From positions 62,001-126,000 of the forward strand of contig CANREF010000001.1 in NCBI GenBank assembly GCA_947629575.1: a DNA stretch of 64,000 nt, written 5' to 3'. Position 1 is the first letter of the stretch. Every line of letters begins with the position of its first letter. The notes beneath the pieces are model-generated. The model saw only the letters and a list, made by a program, of their open reading frames with translations, was not told where the DNA came from and did not search any database. This DNA is from an uncultured Clostridia bacterium. Lineage in GTDB: Bacteria; Bacillota; Clostridia; Christensenellales; Borkfalkiaceae. Of the stretch, positions 1-8,531 are shown piece after piece. Position numbers and translations under genes: made by a program.

Positions 1-117
1 AGAACGGAATTTTTTCGAGAAAACGGAATAACCGTGGTTCGGTTTTCGAACTATGAAGTTTCCAAAAATTTTGAAAGAGTAAAGAATGCGATCCTATATT
101 ACTTAAATTTGGAATGA
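1..117 (+). CDS. C-terminal end of a DUF559 / Vsr-like endonuclease (partial, runs off the left edge)
   Basis: An open frame enters from the window edge and stops at TGA 115-117. The last 38 residues end in a helix-rich segment with VVRFSNYEVSKNFERV, which matches the closing part of DUF559 proteins (G-x-x-V-L-R-F-x-N-x-E-V followed by a helix). DUF559 proteins are small PD-(D/E)XK-fold proteins related to Vsr mismatch endonucleases; the catalytic part lies outside the window, so activity cannot be judged. The stretch is clearly more AT-rich than gyrA next to it, which fits a recently acquired gene. Family assignment rests on a short tail only. Confidence 0.55.
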   Translation, partial: RTEFFRENGITVVRFSNYEVSKNFERVKNAILYYLNLE

Positions 118-216
118 ACACCCCCTCAGTCACTTTGTGACAGCTCCCCCTCAAGGGGCAGCCGAGAAGACTTTGCCCACTCTCAAGGGGCAGCCGAGAG
201 ATCGGAATAATACACT
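118..216. repeat. Intergenic palindromic repeat block, upstream of gyrA
   Basis: Two units of the CCCCTCAGTC-hairpin-GACAGCTCCCC family sit here, including the palindrome GTCACTTTGTGAC at 128-140, followed by repeated CTCAAGGGGCAGCCGAGA. No reading frame is convincing. A separate 7-bp hairpin (201-207 with 216-222) lies just before the gyrA ribosome binding site. Confidence 0.7.
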
Positions 217-247
217 TCCGATGAACAACTTTTAAGGAATCATTATT

Positions 248-2803
248 ATGGCTAAGAGAGAGACATCACCCGAACTTACCGAAGAATTCAAAAAGACGCT
301 TGAAATGACAAAAGTCCTCGACGTGGAAGTCAATGACGAGCTCAAGCGCTCCTTCATTGCCTACGCGATGGCGGTCAATAAATCCCGCGCCATTCCCGAC
401 GTCAGAGACGGGCTCAAACCCGTGCACCGCCGTATCCTCTACGCCATGCACGAAATGGGACTGTATAACGACAAGGCATACAGAAAGTGCGCCCGTATCG
501 TCGGTGACGTCATGGGTAAATTCCACCCGCACGGCGATTCGTCGGTGTACGACGCCCTCGTCCGTCTCGCGCAGGACTTCACGATCAACTTCCCGCTCGT
601 GGACGGGCACGGGAATTTCGGCTCGGTGGACGGAGACCCGCCTGCCGCCATGCGTTATACGGAGGCGCGCCTTACCAAACTCGCCGCCGAAATGCTGCGC
701 GATCTCGACAAGGAAACGGTCGATTTCTTCCCCAACTTCGATGGCATCGAAATGGAACCCGCCGTCCTGACGGCGCGCTTCCCCAACCTTCTCGTCAACG
801 GCTCGGACGGCATTGCCGTCGGCATGGCGACGAACATCCCCCCGCACAACCTCGCCGAGGTCATCGACGGCACGATCGCCATGATCGACGATCCCGACAT
901 CACCGTCGAGGAACTCATGCAGTATATCCCTGCTCCCGACTTCCCCACAGGGGGCATCATCATGGGCAGGAGCGGTATCCGCAAGGCGTACAGAACGGGA
1001 CAGGGCAATATCGTCATCCGTTCCAAGTGCGAGATCGAGGAACACGGCACGGGCGCAAATGTCCGTTCCCGCATCGTCGTCACCGAAATTCCCTATCAGG
1101 TAAACAAAGCCCAGCTCATCATCCAGATCGCCGACATGGTGAAGGATAAGCGCATCGAGGGCATTTCGGACATCCGCGACGAGAGCGGCAGAGAGGGACT
1201 TCGCATCGTCATCGAATGCAAGAAGGACGCCAACGCACAGGTCGTTCTCAATACCCTCTTCAAACACACCAATCTGCAGATCTCGGACGGCATCATCCTT
1301 CTGGCGCTCGTCGAAAACGGCACAGAGCCCCGCTATCTCACCCTTCGCGAGATCCTGAGCTATTATCTCGCCCACCAAAAGGAAGTTATTCAACGCAGAA
1401 CGCGCTACGACCTCAATAAAACGGAGGAACGCGCCCATATCGTCGAGGGGCTTGTCATCGCGCTCGCAAATATCGACGAGGTGATCAAGATCATCAAGGA
1501 ATCGCGGGACAAGAACGACGCGGTGGAACGGCTCACGACCGCCTTTGAACTCTCCGAAAAGCAGGCGAACGCCATTCTCGAAATGCGCCTGCAACGGCTC
1601 ACCGCCCTCGAAGTGGAAAAGCTCAGGGAAGAACTCGAGGCGCTCCGTGCGACCATTGCCGATCTTCAGGACATTTTGGCGCACGAGGAGAGGGTCATGC
1701 AGATCATCCGCGACGATCTCACGGCGATCAAGGCAAAATATCCCTCCGAACGCAAGACGGAGGTCTCCGTCGACCTCGGCGACATCGAGGACGAGGACCT
1801 CATCGACGAGGAGGACGTCGTGATCTCCATGACCCACGGCGGATACATCAAGCGCTTCCCCGTGGCGGAATACCGCGCGCAGAACCGCGGCGGCGTGGGC
1901 GTGACGGGGCATCGCCCCAAGGAGGACGACTTCATCGAGCAGATGTTCGTTTGCTCCACCCATATCCCCATTTTGTTCTTCTCCAGCCGCGGCAAGGTGT
2001 ATTCCATGAAGGGCTACATGATCCCCGAGGCGAACAAGCAGGCGCGGGGAAGAGCCATTGTCAACCTCTTGCAGCTCGCGCCCGAAGAGAAGATCGCAGC
2101 CATTCTGCCCGTCTATGAGAACGGCACGGGGTATCTCGTCATGGCGACGAAGAACGGGCTCATCAAGAAGACGGCAACGAGCGAATTCGACCGCATCATG
2201 AAGAGCGGGAAGATCGCGATCAAGATCAATGAGGACGACGAGCTCATCTCGGTGCAATTCGCGGGCGGCGAGGACGAGATCATCGTGGCTTCCCGTTCGG
2301 GTAAGTGCATCCGCTTCTCCGAGGAGGACGTCCGCCCCATGGGCAGAGACACCATGGGCGTTCGCGCGATCAATCTCGGGAAGGGCGACGCGGTCGTCGA
2401 CATGCTCGTTTTGAAGGACGGGTTCGATATTTTAACGGTCTCCGAGAACGGCTACGGCAAGCGCACCGACCCCGCCGACTACAGAATGCAGTCCCGCGCG
2501 GGCAAGGGAATCAAGGCGGGCGTGTTCAATGAAAAGACGGGGCTGCTCGTCAATATGAAGCTCGTGCGCGACGATCTCGACATCATGATGGTCTCCTCGC
2601 AGGGCATCGTCATCCGTATGCACGCGGACAGCATTTCGCAGATCGGGCGGAATACGCGCGGCGTGCGGCTCATGAACTTGCGCGGCGGCACGGTCGCAAC
2701 GGTCGCCGTGACCGACCGCGACGAAGAAGCAGAGGTTGCCGCTCCCGAGGAGACGGCGGCGGACGTCCCCGTCGAAGAGGTCGATGACGGCAGCGAAGAG
2801 TAA
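248..2803 (+). CDS. gyrA: DNA gyrase subunit A
   Basis: This is the breakage-reunion subunit of DNA gyrase, which introduces negative supercoils with GyrB. It has 851 residues, the normal length. The N-terminal winged-helix and tower region carries the catalytic tyrosine in AMRYTEARL (Tyr137). The quinolone region reads [12 protein letters not shown], so the positions matching E. coli Ser83 and Asp87 (here about Ser98 and Asp102) keep susceptible-type residues. The C-terminal half is the beta-pinwheel; its GyrA box reads QNRGGVG, two changes from the canonical QRRGGKG, and the protein ends in an acidic tail. The start ATG follows TTTTAAGGAATC. gyrB is not adjacent inside the window. The GyrA rather than ParC call rests on the box and on overall resemblance to clostridial GyrA. 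Confidence 0.95.
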   Translation: MAKRETSPELTEEFKKTLEMTKVLDVEVNDELKRSFIAYAMAVNKSRAIPDVRDGLKPVHRRILYAMHEMGLYNDKAYRKCARIVGDVMGKFHPHGDSSVYDALVRLAQDFTINFPLVDGHGNFGSVDGDPPAAMRYTEARLTKLAAEMLRDLDKETVDFFPNFDGIEMEPAVLTARFPNLLVNGSDGIAVGMATNIPPHNLAEVIDGTIAMIDDPDITVEELMQYIPAPDFPTGGIIMGRSGIRKAYRTGQGNIVIRSKCEIEEHGTGANVRSRIVVTEIPYQVNKAQLIIQIADMVKDKRIEGISDIRDESGREGLRIVIECKKDANAQVVLNTLFKHTNLQISDGIILLALVENGTEPRYLTLREILSYYLAHQKEVIQRRTRYDLNKTEERAHIVEGLVIALANIDEVIKIIKESRDKNDAVERLTTAFELSEKQANAILEMRLQRLTALEVEKLREELEALRATIADLQDILAHEERVMQIIRDDLTAIKAKYPSERKTEVSVDLGDIEDEDLIDEEDVVISMTHGGYIKRFPVAEYRAQNRGGVGVTGHRPKEDDFIEQMFVCSTHIPILFFSSRGKVYSMKGYMIPEANKQARGRAIVNLLQLAPEEKIAAILPVYENGTGYLVMATKNGLIKKTATSEFDRIMKSGKIAIKINEDDELISVQFAGGEDEIIVASRSGKCIRFSEEDVRPMGRDTMGVRAINLGKGDAVVDMLVLKDGFDILTVSENGYGKRTDPADYRMQSRAGKGIKAGVFNEKTGLLVNMKLVRDDLDIMMVSSQGIVIRMHADSISQIGRNTRGVRLMNLRGGTVATVAVTDRDEEAEVAAPEETAADVPVEEVDDGSEE

Positions 2804-2834
2804 CAAAAAATGCAATACGTATAGCAAAATTCAG

Positions 2835-2878
2835 TACAAAGCCGCGCCGCCCAAACCATTGGGCGGCGCGGCTTTGTA
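2835..2878 (+). terminator. Hairpin terminator after gyrA
   Basis: A perfect 19-bp stem (2835-2853 with 2860-2878) with a 6-base loop lies 31 bases after the gyrA stop. The 3' arm ends in CTTTGTATT, so the U-tract is weak, but stem strength and position support termination. Confidence 0.75.
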
Positions 2879-2883
2879 TTCGG

Positions 2884-3262
2884 AAAACCCCTCAGTCTCG
2901 GCTGACGCCTCGCCAGCTCCCCCAATAGGAGCGCCAAGTGCCCCCTCCGTGGGAGGGGGTGGCACGAGCGAAGCGAGTGACGGGGGTGGGGCGAGTTCTG
3001 AAATTACTGCGCGGAGCAGGGTTTCCCTGCGGCAGCGCACACAATTTGCCGCACACTTACGGCTTAGTGTCCGATGAAACGAATGAGAGGATAAGTAGGA
3101 TAAGGTGATGAGAACGTTTCCTCGCACATTTCTTTTCGAACGACACCCCTTCCGTCACGCGCTCTGCGCGTGACACCCACCCCTCAAGGGGTGGGCAAGG
3201 GGGAGCGGAGCAAAGAAATGTGCGAATAAGATTAGCGGCAAGGAAAAGAAACGTGTGAACTA
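2884..3262. repeat. Composite intergenic repeat block between gyrA and the permease
   Basis: No gene is seen in this gap. It holds a CCCCTCAGTC unit (2889-2930), a GGGGGTGGCACGAGCGAAGCGAGTGACGG-type hairpin unit near 2955-2990, a segment with GCGCACACAATTTGCCGCAC (3034-3053) that recurs near 11.3, 20.2 and 21.3 kb, and an element bounded by inverted CGCACATTTCTTT / AAAGAAATGTGCG (about 3123-3228). Inside the last lies a palindromic unit with GTCACGCGC and GCGCGTGAC arms, so one family is nested in another. Confidence 0.7.
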
Positions 3263-3265
3263 TAC

Positions 3266-4558
3266 TCATACTACAATCATCAATCCTCCGAGTGCCGCGA
3301 ACAGGGTGGGGATGGCGACGGCAGCCCCGATCTTCAGAAAGTCGAGATAGCCGAATTTCACGCCGTGCGAGCTCACGATGGAGCTGAACATGATCCCCGC
3401 AAGCGCGCCGATGGGGGTGAGGAAAGCGCCGATATTTGAACCGATCACGGTCGCGAGCATTCCGCCCATTCCTCCGCCCGTTTGCAGAACGGAGGAGAAA
3501 AACACGCTCATCGGGATGTTGTTCACGATGTTTGCGGCGACAAAGGAGAGCGTGCCGTATTTCAGAACGGCGAAATCGTTCCCGAGGAATTTCCCGACTT
3601 CCGCCGTCACGTTTTTTTGCTCGAGAACGACGATGAACACGAACATGGAGAGGACGAAGGGAATGAGGGGATAGGGGGCACGCCTGAAGCATCGCCCGAG
3701 CTCAACGGGCTTCTTTTTCCGCACGAGGGAGGAGATGAGAACGAACAGGCACAGACTTCCCGCCGAGCAGAGGGAGACGAGCCACATTTCGAGCCCGATA
3801 TAGGAACTCACGGCAAGCAGTACGGTACAGATCCCGAGGTGGGCGATCCCCACCCACAGAAGAAATTTATCGGCGATCGCGTCGCGTTCCACCGTGTGCT
3901 CCACGGGCGCGGAGAGCTTTTTGCGGAAGAGCAGACAGAGTGCGAAAAATGCGACAGGGCCTGCAAACAGCGTCGGCACAATGCTGTAACGCAGATAGGT
4001 GAGGAAGTCCACGCCATAGGCGGTGGCGAGGTAGATGTTCGTGGGATTGCCGATGATGAGCGCCATGCTCCACGTATTGGCGGCGACGAATTCCGCCGCG
4101 AGATAGGGCATGGGGTCGATCTTGGCGCTCTTTGCAAAATAGCAGAGGAAGGGGGTAAAGGAGAGGATGATGACGTCGTTCGAGGTGAAGACGGTGAGCA
4201 CCGAGACCATGATGTACAGGGAGAGGAAGAGCCGCTTCTGTCCGCCGTGGGTATGGCGGAGCGCCACGCCCGCAAGATAGCGGAAAAATCCGAGTTCATC
4301 CAAAAAGACGGACAGCACCGTCATGGAGAGAAAGAGAACGAGGATCTTGACGGGGTTTACCGCCGTGTTTGAGACGAGCGCCCTTCCGAGAGCGGGAAGG
4401 TCGGCTTGACCCGAGAGCAGCAGAACGGCAGCCCCCAGCACGGTGACGATCCAATATGTAGAGAGGGTGAGCTTTCCGAGCTTCAATTTCGGAAAGAACA
4501 GCACGCTCAAAATCATGACAAGGCAGGTGACCGCGCCGATGATCACGGCAGGCAGCAT
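3266..4558 (-). CDS. ArsB/CitM-type (ion transporter superfamily) integral membrane permease
   Basis: A 430-residue polytopic membrane protein of the arsenite/citrate permease group. It has about ten hydrophobic segments and the typical inner motif TSNDVIILSFTPF, with a second half containing a related NIVNNIPMSVFF segment, as expected for two inverted halves. Such proteins move arsenite, dicarboxylates or other anions; no arsR, arsA or arsC lies nearby, so arsenite is not supported here. I chose ATG at 4558 because GAGGAAA precedes it and hydrophobicity starts at once; an in-frame upstream extension to 4681 is basic and lacks a ribosome binding site. It has its own promoter, with a palindrome in the spacer. 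Confidence 0.8.
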   Translation of the reverse strand: MLPAVIIGAVTCLVMILSVLFFPKLKLGKLTLSTYWIVTVLGAAVLLLSGQADLPALGRALVSNTAVNPVKILVLFLSMTVLSVFLDELGFFRYLAGVALRHTHGGQKRLFLSLYIMVSVLTVFTSNDVIILSFTPFLCYFAKSAKIDPMPYLAAEFVAANTWSMALIIGNPTNIYLATAYGVDFLTYLRYSIVPTLFAGPVAFFALCLLFRKKLSAPVEHTVERDAIADKFLLWVGIAHLGICTVLLAVSSYIGLEMWLVSLCSAGSLCLFVLISSLVRKKKPVELGRCFRRAPYPLIPFVLSMFVFIVVLEQKNVTAEVGKFLGNDFAVLKYGTLSFVAANIVNNIPMSVFFSSVLQTGGGMGGMLATVIGSNIGAFLTPIGALAGIMFSSIVSSHGVKFGYLDFLKIGAAVAIPTLFAALGGLMIVV

Positions 4559-4592
4559 GTAAGTTTCCTCACAAAAGAAAAATCCGCGCATG

Positions 4593-4621
4593 ATTGTAGC
4601 ACAAATCCGCGCGGATAGCAA
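4593..4621 (-). promoter_or_regulatory. Promoter with operator-like palindrome for the permease gene
   Basis: On the minus strand TTGCTA and TACAAT are separated by 17 bases. The spacer contains the perfect 12-base palindrome ATCCGCGCGGAT (4605-4616), and AAATCCGCGC occurs twice (4580-4589 and 4603-4612), on either side of the -10. That arrangement fits a repressor site, though the regulator is unknown. Confidence 0.65.
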
Positions 4622-4693
4622 GCAATTTTTATTCCCTTCCTTTGAAGGCCTGCTCTTGGAAAAGAGCGCCCTCTGCGGCACGCGGCAGAAGAA

Positions 4694-4924
4694 CTATTCC
4701 GCCTTTTTTACGGGTTTCACCTTGACGCTCCCGCAGAGCACTTCCGCATAGGAATAGGAGGTTTTGCCCAAAAAGTTCTTGTCGTTGGGGCGCACAGTGA
4801 AGAGGGCGGGATAGACGCCCGAGAGTTCGCCGCAGTATTTGAGATATTTGTTCCTGCCCAAATTGACGGTGACGTCCACCTGTGTGCGGAAGTAATCGGC
4901 GATCGTTTTTTTAATGGTTTCCAT
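4694..4924 (-). CDS. veg: Veg-family protein
   Basis: A 76-residue protein matching Veg, a small conserved Bacillota protein; in Bacillus subtilis Veg is linked to biofilm formation and is driven by a very strong promoter. The family pattern is present: a short N-terminal helix, a GRNKYLKYCGELSGVYPALFTV core, and FLGKTSYSYAEVLCGSVKV near the end, where B. subtilis has RVSYSYADILTETVEL. The usual length is about 86 residues. The start at 4924 is preferred because an in-frame upstream ATG (4945) lies inside the -10 box of the promoter. No Shine-Dalgarno sequence precedes 4924 and the predicted leader is only about 10 bases. Confidence 0.8.
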   Translation of the reverse strand: METIKKTIADYFRTQVDVTVNLGRNKYLKYCGELSGVYPALFTVRPNDKNFLGKTSYSYAEVLCGSVKVKPVKKAE

Positions 4925-4940
4925 ATCGTTATTGCGCTTT

Positions 4941-4970
4941 ATCATACCTGAATTGTAGACACGTTTGCAA
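4941..4970 (-). promoter_or_regulatory. Promoter of veg
   Basis: Minus strand TTGCAA (4965-4970) and TATGAT (4941-4946) are 18 bases apart. The expected transcription start is near 4934, about 10 bases from the ATG, so the message would be nearly leaderless. Confidence 0.7.
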
Positions 4971-4982
4971 AATTTTATACCA

Positions 4983-5425
4983 AAGCGAGAGCCCTTGGCG
5001 CTCATGTGGGGGCAGCGAGAGCCCTTGGCGCCCCTCATAGGGGAGCTGTCACCGAAGGTGACTGAGGGGTTCTCTCACAAGCTTATTTTTACGAAGACCG
5101 CCTTGGCAATTCTCCGAGGGAATCCTGTTACGTTCCAGCCCGATATAACGAATGTGAACGTAACAAGATGCTTCGGGGAGAGCTTGTGCGGACTACGTAA
5201 TTGCTTTTTCTGCTCAGCATGACGCGCCGTCACGCCTCCTTAGCACCCCTCATGGGGCAGCAAAAGTTTCCCGCGTCATTCCACTCTTCCTCCTTGCCCA
5301 CCCCTTGAGGGGTGGGTGTCACGAGCGAAGTGAGTGACGAGAGGGGTGTTATTATTACGAAGTCCGTTTTGGCAATTCTCCGAGGAGATCTTGTTACGTT
5401 TCGCCCATGGAAAATTATCGAGGCA
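4983..5425. repeat. Composite intergenic repeat block between veg and the SipL-like gene
   Basis: No gene is supported. Contents: a doubled GCGAGAGCCCTTGGCGC motif (4985-5030); GGGGAGCTGTCACCGAAGGTGACTGAGGGG-type hairpin unit at about 5040-5070; a unit with GATGCTTCGGGGAGAGC and CTCAGCATGACGC (5168-5224) that recurs at 59.6 kb; CCTTGAGGGGTGGGT plus a GTCAC/GTGAC hairpin (5303-5345); and a direct repeat containing TTGGCAATTCTCCGAG (5104-5119 and 5370-5385). Confidence 0.7.
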
Positions 5426-5443
5426 AGAGAAATCAGAAGAATA

Positions 5444-5472
5444 TCATAATCCCCCTTTCTCCCGCATATCAT
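5444..5472 (+). promoter_or_regulatory. Possible mother-cell sigma-E-type promoter
   Basis: TCATAAT (5444-5450), a 14-base spacer and CATATCAT (5465-5472) loosely match the sigma-E pattern (GHATATW, CATACAHT). It lies just upstream of the SipL-like gene, whose homolog SipL acts in the mother cell. The match is imperfect. Confidence 0.35.
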
Positions 5473-5504
5473 AGAGGGAAACCTAAAAAACGGGAGTGGA
5501 GACT

Positions 5505-6980
5505 ATGATCAATACGCAAACGGAAACCTTTCGGGGATATGGCAGGCTTGCGCGGGCAAGCGCACAGACTGCGGTGGAATGCCGCTTCGGAGGAGAGCCC
5601 GAAACGGTGCTCTCTTCTCATGCGAGCGTCGTGCTTCTGAGCGCGGAAGCGAGCAACGGAGAAGTACATTATACGGGACGGGTGCACTTTTCTCTCGTCT
5701 ATGAAGACGGGGAAAGGCATGTTTGCCGCTCCGAGAAGGGGGTGGAGTTCTCCGCAAAGGCGGAAGTCCCCGCCTGTTCCCCCGCGCTCACGGCACGGGT
5801 CGGCCTTCAGACGGAGAACATCTCCGTCCGCCGCGAAGGCGCGAGCGTATATCTGTCCGTGCTCATCGGGGCGGATATTTCCCTCTTCGGAGATAAGACC
5901 TTCGACTATCTCACGGGCGGAGATCTCATCTGCAAGCGGGAAGCCCTTCCCCTCATCACGGCGCACCTCTGTGGCGGGGCGGCGGAGGCGGACGACGAAT
6001 TTGAAACGGAGTTCATCGGAGACATCCTCCTTCACGCCGAAACGGTGAACGTCACGGGCGCGGTCTGCGAAACGGGCACGCTCGTCGCGGACGGGGAAGT
6101 CAATCTCTGCATCCTTGCGCTCAAGGGAGAGAACGAGCTCGTCTCCTTTGAACGGCTCGTGCCCTTCCGCGTGGAGATCCCCTGTGACGCCGCCGCGGCG
6201 GGCAGGAACGCCGAGGTGCGGGTGAGCGTTACGGAAGCCTCCCTCAATGCCGTTGCGGACGAGGAACGCGGGAAGTGCACGATCACCGCCGAACTCACGC
6301 TCAACGCGGAGGGCTGCGTCTATGAAGAGACGGAGCTCGACGCGGTGACGGACGCCTTTTCGGCGACCCATGCCGTGACGCTCTCGAGCGAGAGCGTCAA
6401 GACTTCGGGCGTCGGGGAATGCGTGCGGCTCACCGAACGCATTTCGGGGAAGGCCGCCCTCTCTTCCCCCGTCGATTTCTCGGATGTCTTTCAGGCGGTC
6501 ACCCTGCAGCGCGCGGAGGCAAATCTCGTCAGCGGCGAGGAAACGCGCGCCGAGGGCGTGGCAATGGCGACGCTCATCGTGCTCGGGACGGACGGAACGC
6601 ACCGCGGCGTGGAGATCAGCCTTCCCTTCTCCCTTCCCGTTGCGGCGGAGGAGGGGTGCGCCGTTTCCGTGCTCGTATGCGGGATGTCCGCACGCCAGCG
6701 GCAGGAGGGAGAGGTCGAGGCGGAGGCGACCCTCAAACTCACCCTCGTGCCGATCAAGACGGCGGACGTCACCTTCCTCACGGGAGCGGAAGAGGGCGAG
6801 CTCATCCCCATCCCCGATTGCGCCGTGAGCGTCTATATCCCTCGCGCGGGCGACGGGCTCTGGGAGCTTGCAAAGAGCTTGAAGAAGTCCCCCGAAGAAG
6901 TCGCCGAGAGCAATCCCGACATCGAGTTCCCCATCAAAAACGGACAACGGGTCATCATTTATCGCAAAAAAAGCCTCTGA
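5505..6980 (+). CDS. SipL-like spore morphogenesis protein (DUF3794 repeats plus C-terminal LysM)
   Basis: A 491-residue protein built of DUF3794-type beta-rich repeats over roughly residues 20-430, with a LysM domain in the last 45 residues (AGDGLWELAKSLKKSPEEVAESNPDI). This is the architecture of SipL, which in Clostridioides difficile binds SpoIVA at the forespore surface through its LysM domain and anchors the coat. DUF3794 is also found in SafA-like and other clostridial spore proteins, so orthology to SipL is inferred from layout. No signal peptide is seen, as expected for a mother-cell protein. ATG 5505 is chosen over the in-frame GTG 5496 because GGGAGTGGAG lies between them as the ribosome binding site. 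Confidence 0.75.
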   Translation: MINTQTETFRGYGRLARASAQTAVECRFGGEPETVLSSHASVVLLSAEASNGEVHYTGRVHFSLVYEDGERHVCRSEKGVEFSAKAEVPACSPALTARVGLQTENISVRREGASVYLSVLIGADISLFGDKTFDYLTGGDLICKREALPLITAHLCGGAAEADDEFETEFIGDILLHAETVNVTGAVCETGTLVADGEVNLCILALKGENELVSFERLVPFRVEIPCDAAAAGRNAEVRVSVTEASLNAVADEERGKCTITAELTLNAEGCVYEETELDAVTDAFSATHAVTLSSESVKTSGVGECVRLTERISGKAALSSPVDFSDVFQAVTLQRAEANLVSGEETRAEGVAMATLIVLGTDGTHRGVEISLPFSLPVAAEEGCAVSVLVCGMSARQRQEGEVEAEATLKLTLVPIKTADVTFLTGAEEGELIPIPDCAVSVYIPRAGDGLWELAKSLKKSPEEVAESNPDIEFPIKNGQRVIIYRKKSL

Positions 6981-7043
6981 TCCGCCCATCCATACCGCAT
7001 AATCTTCCTCCGTTTGCCCATACTGCAGACGGAGGAAAAAATC

Positions 7044-8423
7044 ATGAAAAAGAGAATTCTGAACCTCTCGCTCTCTGCGGTTTTCGCCGTCGCGACCCTG
7101 TTCGGCGCGGTGGCGTGCGATAAACTTCCCAAGGCGGGAGGGGAAACAGACGGAACAATAGAACCCGGAACGGTGATCACCGACGAGACAGTGCGCGGCG
7201 ATCTGCTCGGCACGCTCTCCAAGACGGAGGTCAAGGGGCTCTCCTATTCGGGAAGCGCGGGCATGAAACTCACTTCCGCCGATGAAGCGCAGGAATATCG
7301 GCTCGTGGTCGAAGGGGGCGCACGGCTTTCGGAAACGCCGCAGGCGGACGCCTTTGTCTCCTTCGCATATCCCGACGATACCGACATGGCGCACGGTTAC
7401 AGCGTTTACTTTGTGCGCGGGGACGATCTGTATGCCGCCGCGCAGGCCGCCGAAGACGACAAGGCCGACTTCGGCGCTTTCAAAAAGGCGCTGAAGTCCG
7501 AACCGATCGTGCTCGACCGCGAGGAAGCGCAGGGAATTCCCGCCCTCATCACCTCTCCCGCGGCGCTCAAACTGCTGCGGAACGTCGGCACTCTCTTCGA
7601 CGGCGTTGTCACCAAGACCGAGGGCGGCTATTCGTTGTCCTATGATATTTTTGCGGGCGCAGACACCCTGCTTGCGGGCGCGGAGGCGCTGCTGGAGGGA
7701 GTGGAAAAGGATGTGAACATGACGCTCACCGCCCTCTTTGCCCATCCCTTTGTCTCGGGAACGCTCACCAAGCTCCTCGATGGCATCACCGCAAAGGAAC
7801 TGTATGCGTTTGCGGAAAAATTTCCCGGCGAGATCGTCGCCTTCCTGCCTGAAGCGGACAACGGCTCGGCGCAGGATTATGTGAACGGGCTTCTCCGTTC
7901 GGGCGAATTTTTCGAGACCCTCTCGGGCGGAGACGAAGCGTGGGGAGATTTCCGCACGCTCGGGGAAGTGCCCGTCGGAAAACTTGTAGAGCTCATCTCG
8001 GGCGGCGAGACCGACCTTGCGTCGCTCGGGCTCAAGGACATGGTGCACACCATCCGCACGACCCTCAAACGGGAGATCGTATCCACCGTCTTGTCGCTGT
8101 TCGGCATGGAGAGCGAACCTTCCGCGGAGACGATGGAACTTGCGGTGACCCTCTCCTTTGACGAGGAAAAGCGGCTGCTCGGGTTTGCGATCGAGGCTTC
8201 GGCGGAAGCGGACTTAGACGCCGGCGAGAAACAGCCCGACGGCGGGACGACCCCCGAAGACGGTCAGGGCGACGAAGTGCAGAGCGCCGCGGCGGAAGCG
8301 GAAAAGGGTATGCACATGCGCGCCACGGTGAAACTTTCGGCGGCATGTATGAACTCCCCCGAACTTTTCGACCTGAAAGGCTGCAAATACCGCACAGACA
8401 GCGGAACGCAAACGATCGAATGA
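7044..8423 (+). CDS. Predicted lipoprotein of unknown function
   Basis: A 459-residue protein with a signal peptide and the lipobox FGAVAC (Cys about residue 24), followed by a Gly/Glu/Thr-rich linker. The rest is a mostly alpha/beta extracytoplasmic domain without a motif I recognise; an acidic low-complexity stretch lies near residue 400. GGAGGAAAAAATC precedes the ATG. It lies 63 bases behind the SipL-like gene, so co-transcription is possible. A sequence resembling a sigma-E promoter (GCATAAT 6997-7003, 15 bases, CATACTGC 7019-7026) lies upstream but would start transcription within the ribosome binding site. The hairpin directly after the stop ends the unit. Confidence 0.7.
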   Translation: MKKRILNLSLSAVFAVATLFGAVACDKLPKAGGETDGTIEPGTVITDETVRGDLLGTLSKTEVKGLSYSGSAGMKLTSADEAQEYRLVVEGGARLSETPQADAFVSFAYPDDTDMAHGYSVYFVRGDDLYAAAQAAEDDKADFGAFKKALKSEPIVLDREEAQGIPALITSPAALKLLRNVGTLFDGVVTKTEGGYSLSYDIFAGADTLLAGAEALLEGVEKDVNMTLTALFAHPFVSGTLTKLLDGITAKELYAFAEKFPGEIVAFLPEADNGSAQDYVNGLLRSGEFFETLSGGDEAWGDFRTLGEVPVGKLVELISGGETDLASLGLKDMVHTIRTTLKREIVSTVLSLFGMESEPSAETMELAVTLSFDEEKRLLGFAIEASAEADLDAGEKQPDGGTTPEDGQGDEVQSAAAEAEKGMHMRATVKLSAACMNSPELFDLKGCKYRTDSGTQTIE

Positions 8424-8425
8424 GA

Positions 8426-8454
8426 AAAGAGCCCGCCTTCACGGCGGGCTCTTT
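8426..8454 (+). terminator. Intrinsic terminator after the lipoprotein gene
   Basis: A 12-bp stem AAAGAGCCCGCC / GGCGGGCTCTTT with a 5-base loop, directly behind the stop codon. Confidence 0.8.
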
Positions 8455-8495
8455 CATGTCCTTTGGCGGGAAAGGGCGGAATTGGGGCGAAACTC

Positions 8496-8524
8496 TTGCC
8501 ATTTCCAAAAAACTGTGCTACAAT
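8496..8524 (+). promoter_or_regulatory. Promoter of ispE, predicted leaderless start
   Basis: TTGCCA (8496-8501), 17 bases, TACAAT (8519-8524). The ATG of ispE is at 8532, so the normal start point, about seven bases beyond the -10 box, falls at or next to the A of the start codon. Confidence 0.7.
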
Positions 8525-8531
8525 AGAGAGG

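Noticed and set aside
266-2257. 663-codon open frame antisense to gyrA
   Set aside because: It mirrors the codon structure of gyrA in a GC-rich genome, has no ribosome binding site and no recognisable domain.
3266-4558. Arsenic resistance permease ArsB
   Set aside because: The superfamily is right but there is no ars gene nearby, so the substrate is left open.
5469-8048. 859-codon open frame on the minus strand across the SipL-like and lipoprotein genes
   Set aside because: It crosses two genes with clear starts, signal peptide and terminator on the plus strand; composition is His/Arg-rich shadow sequence.
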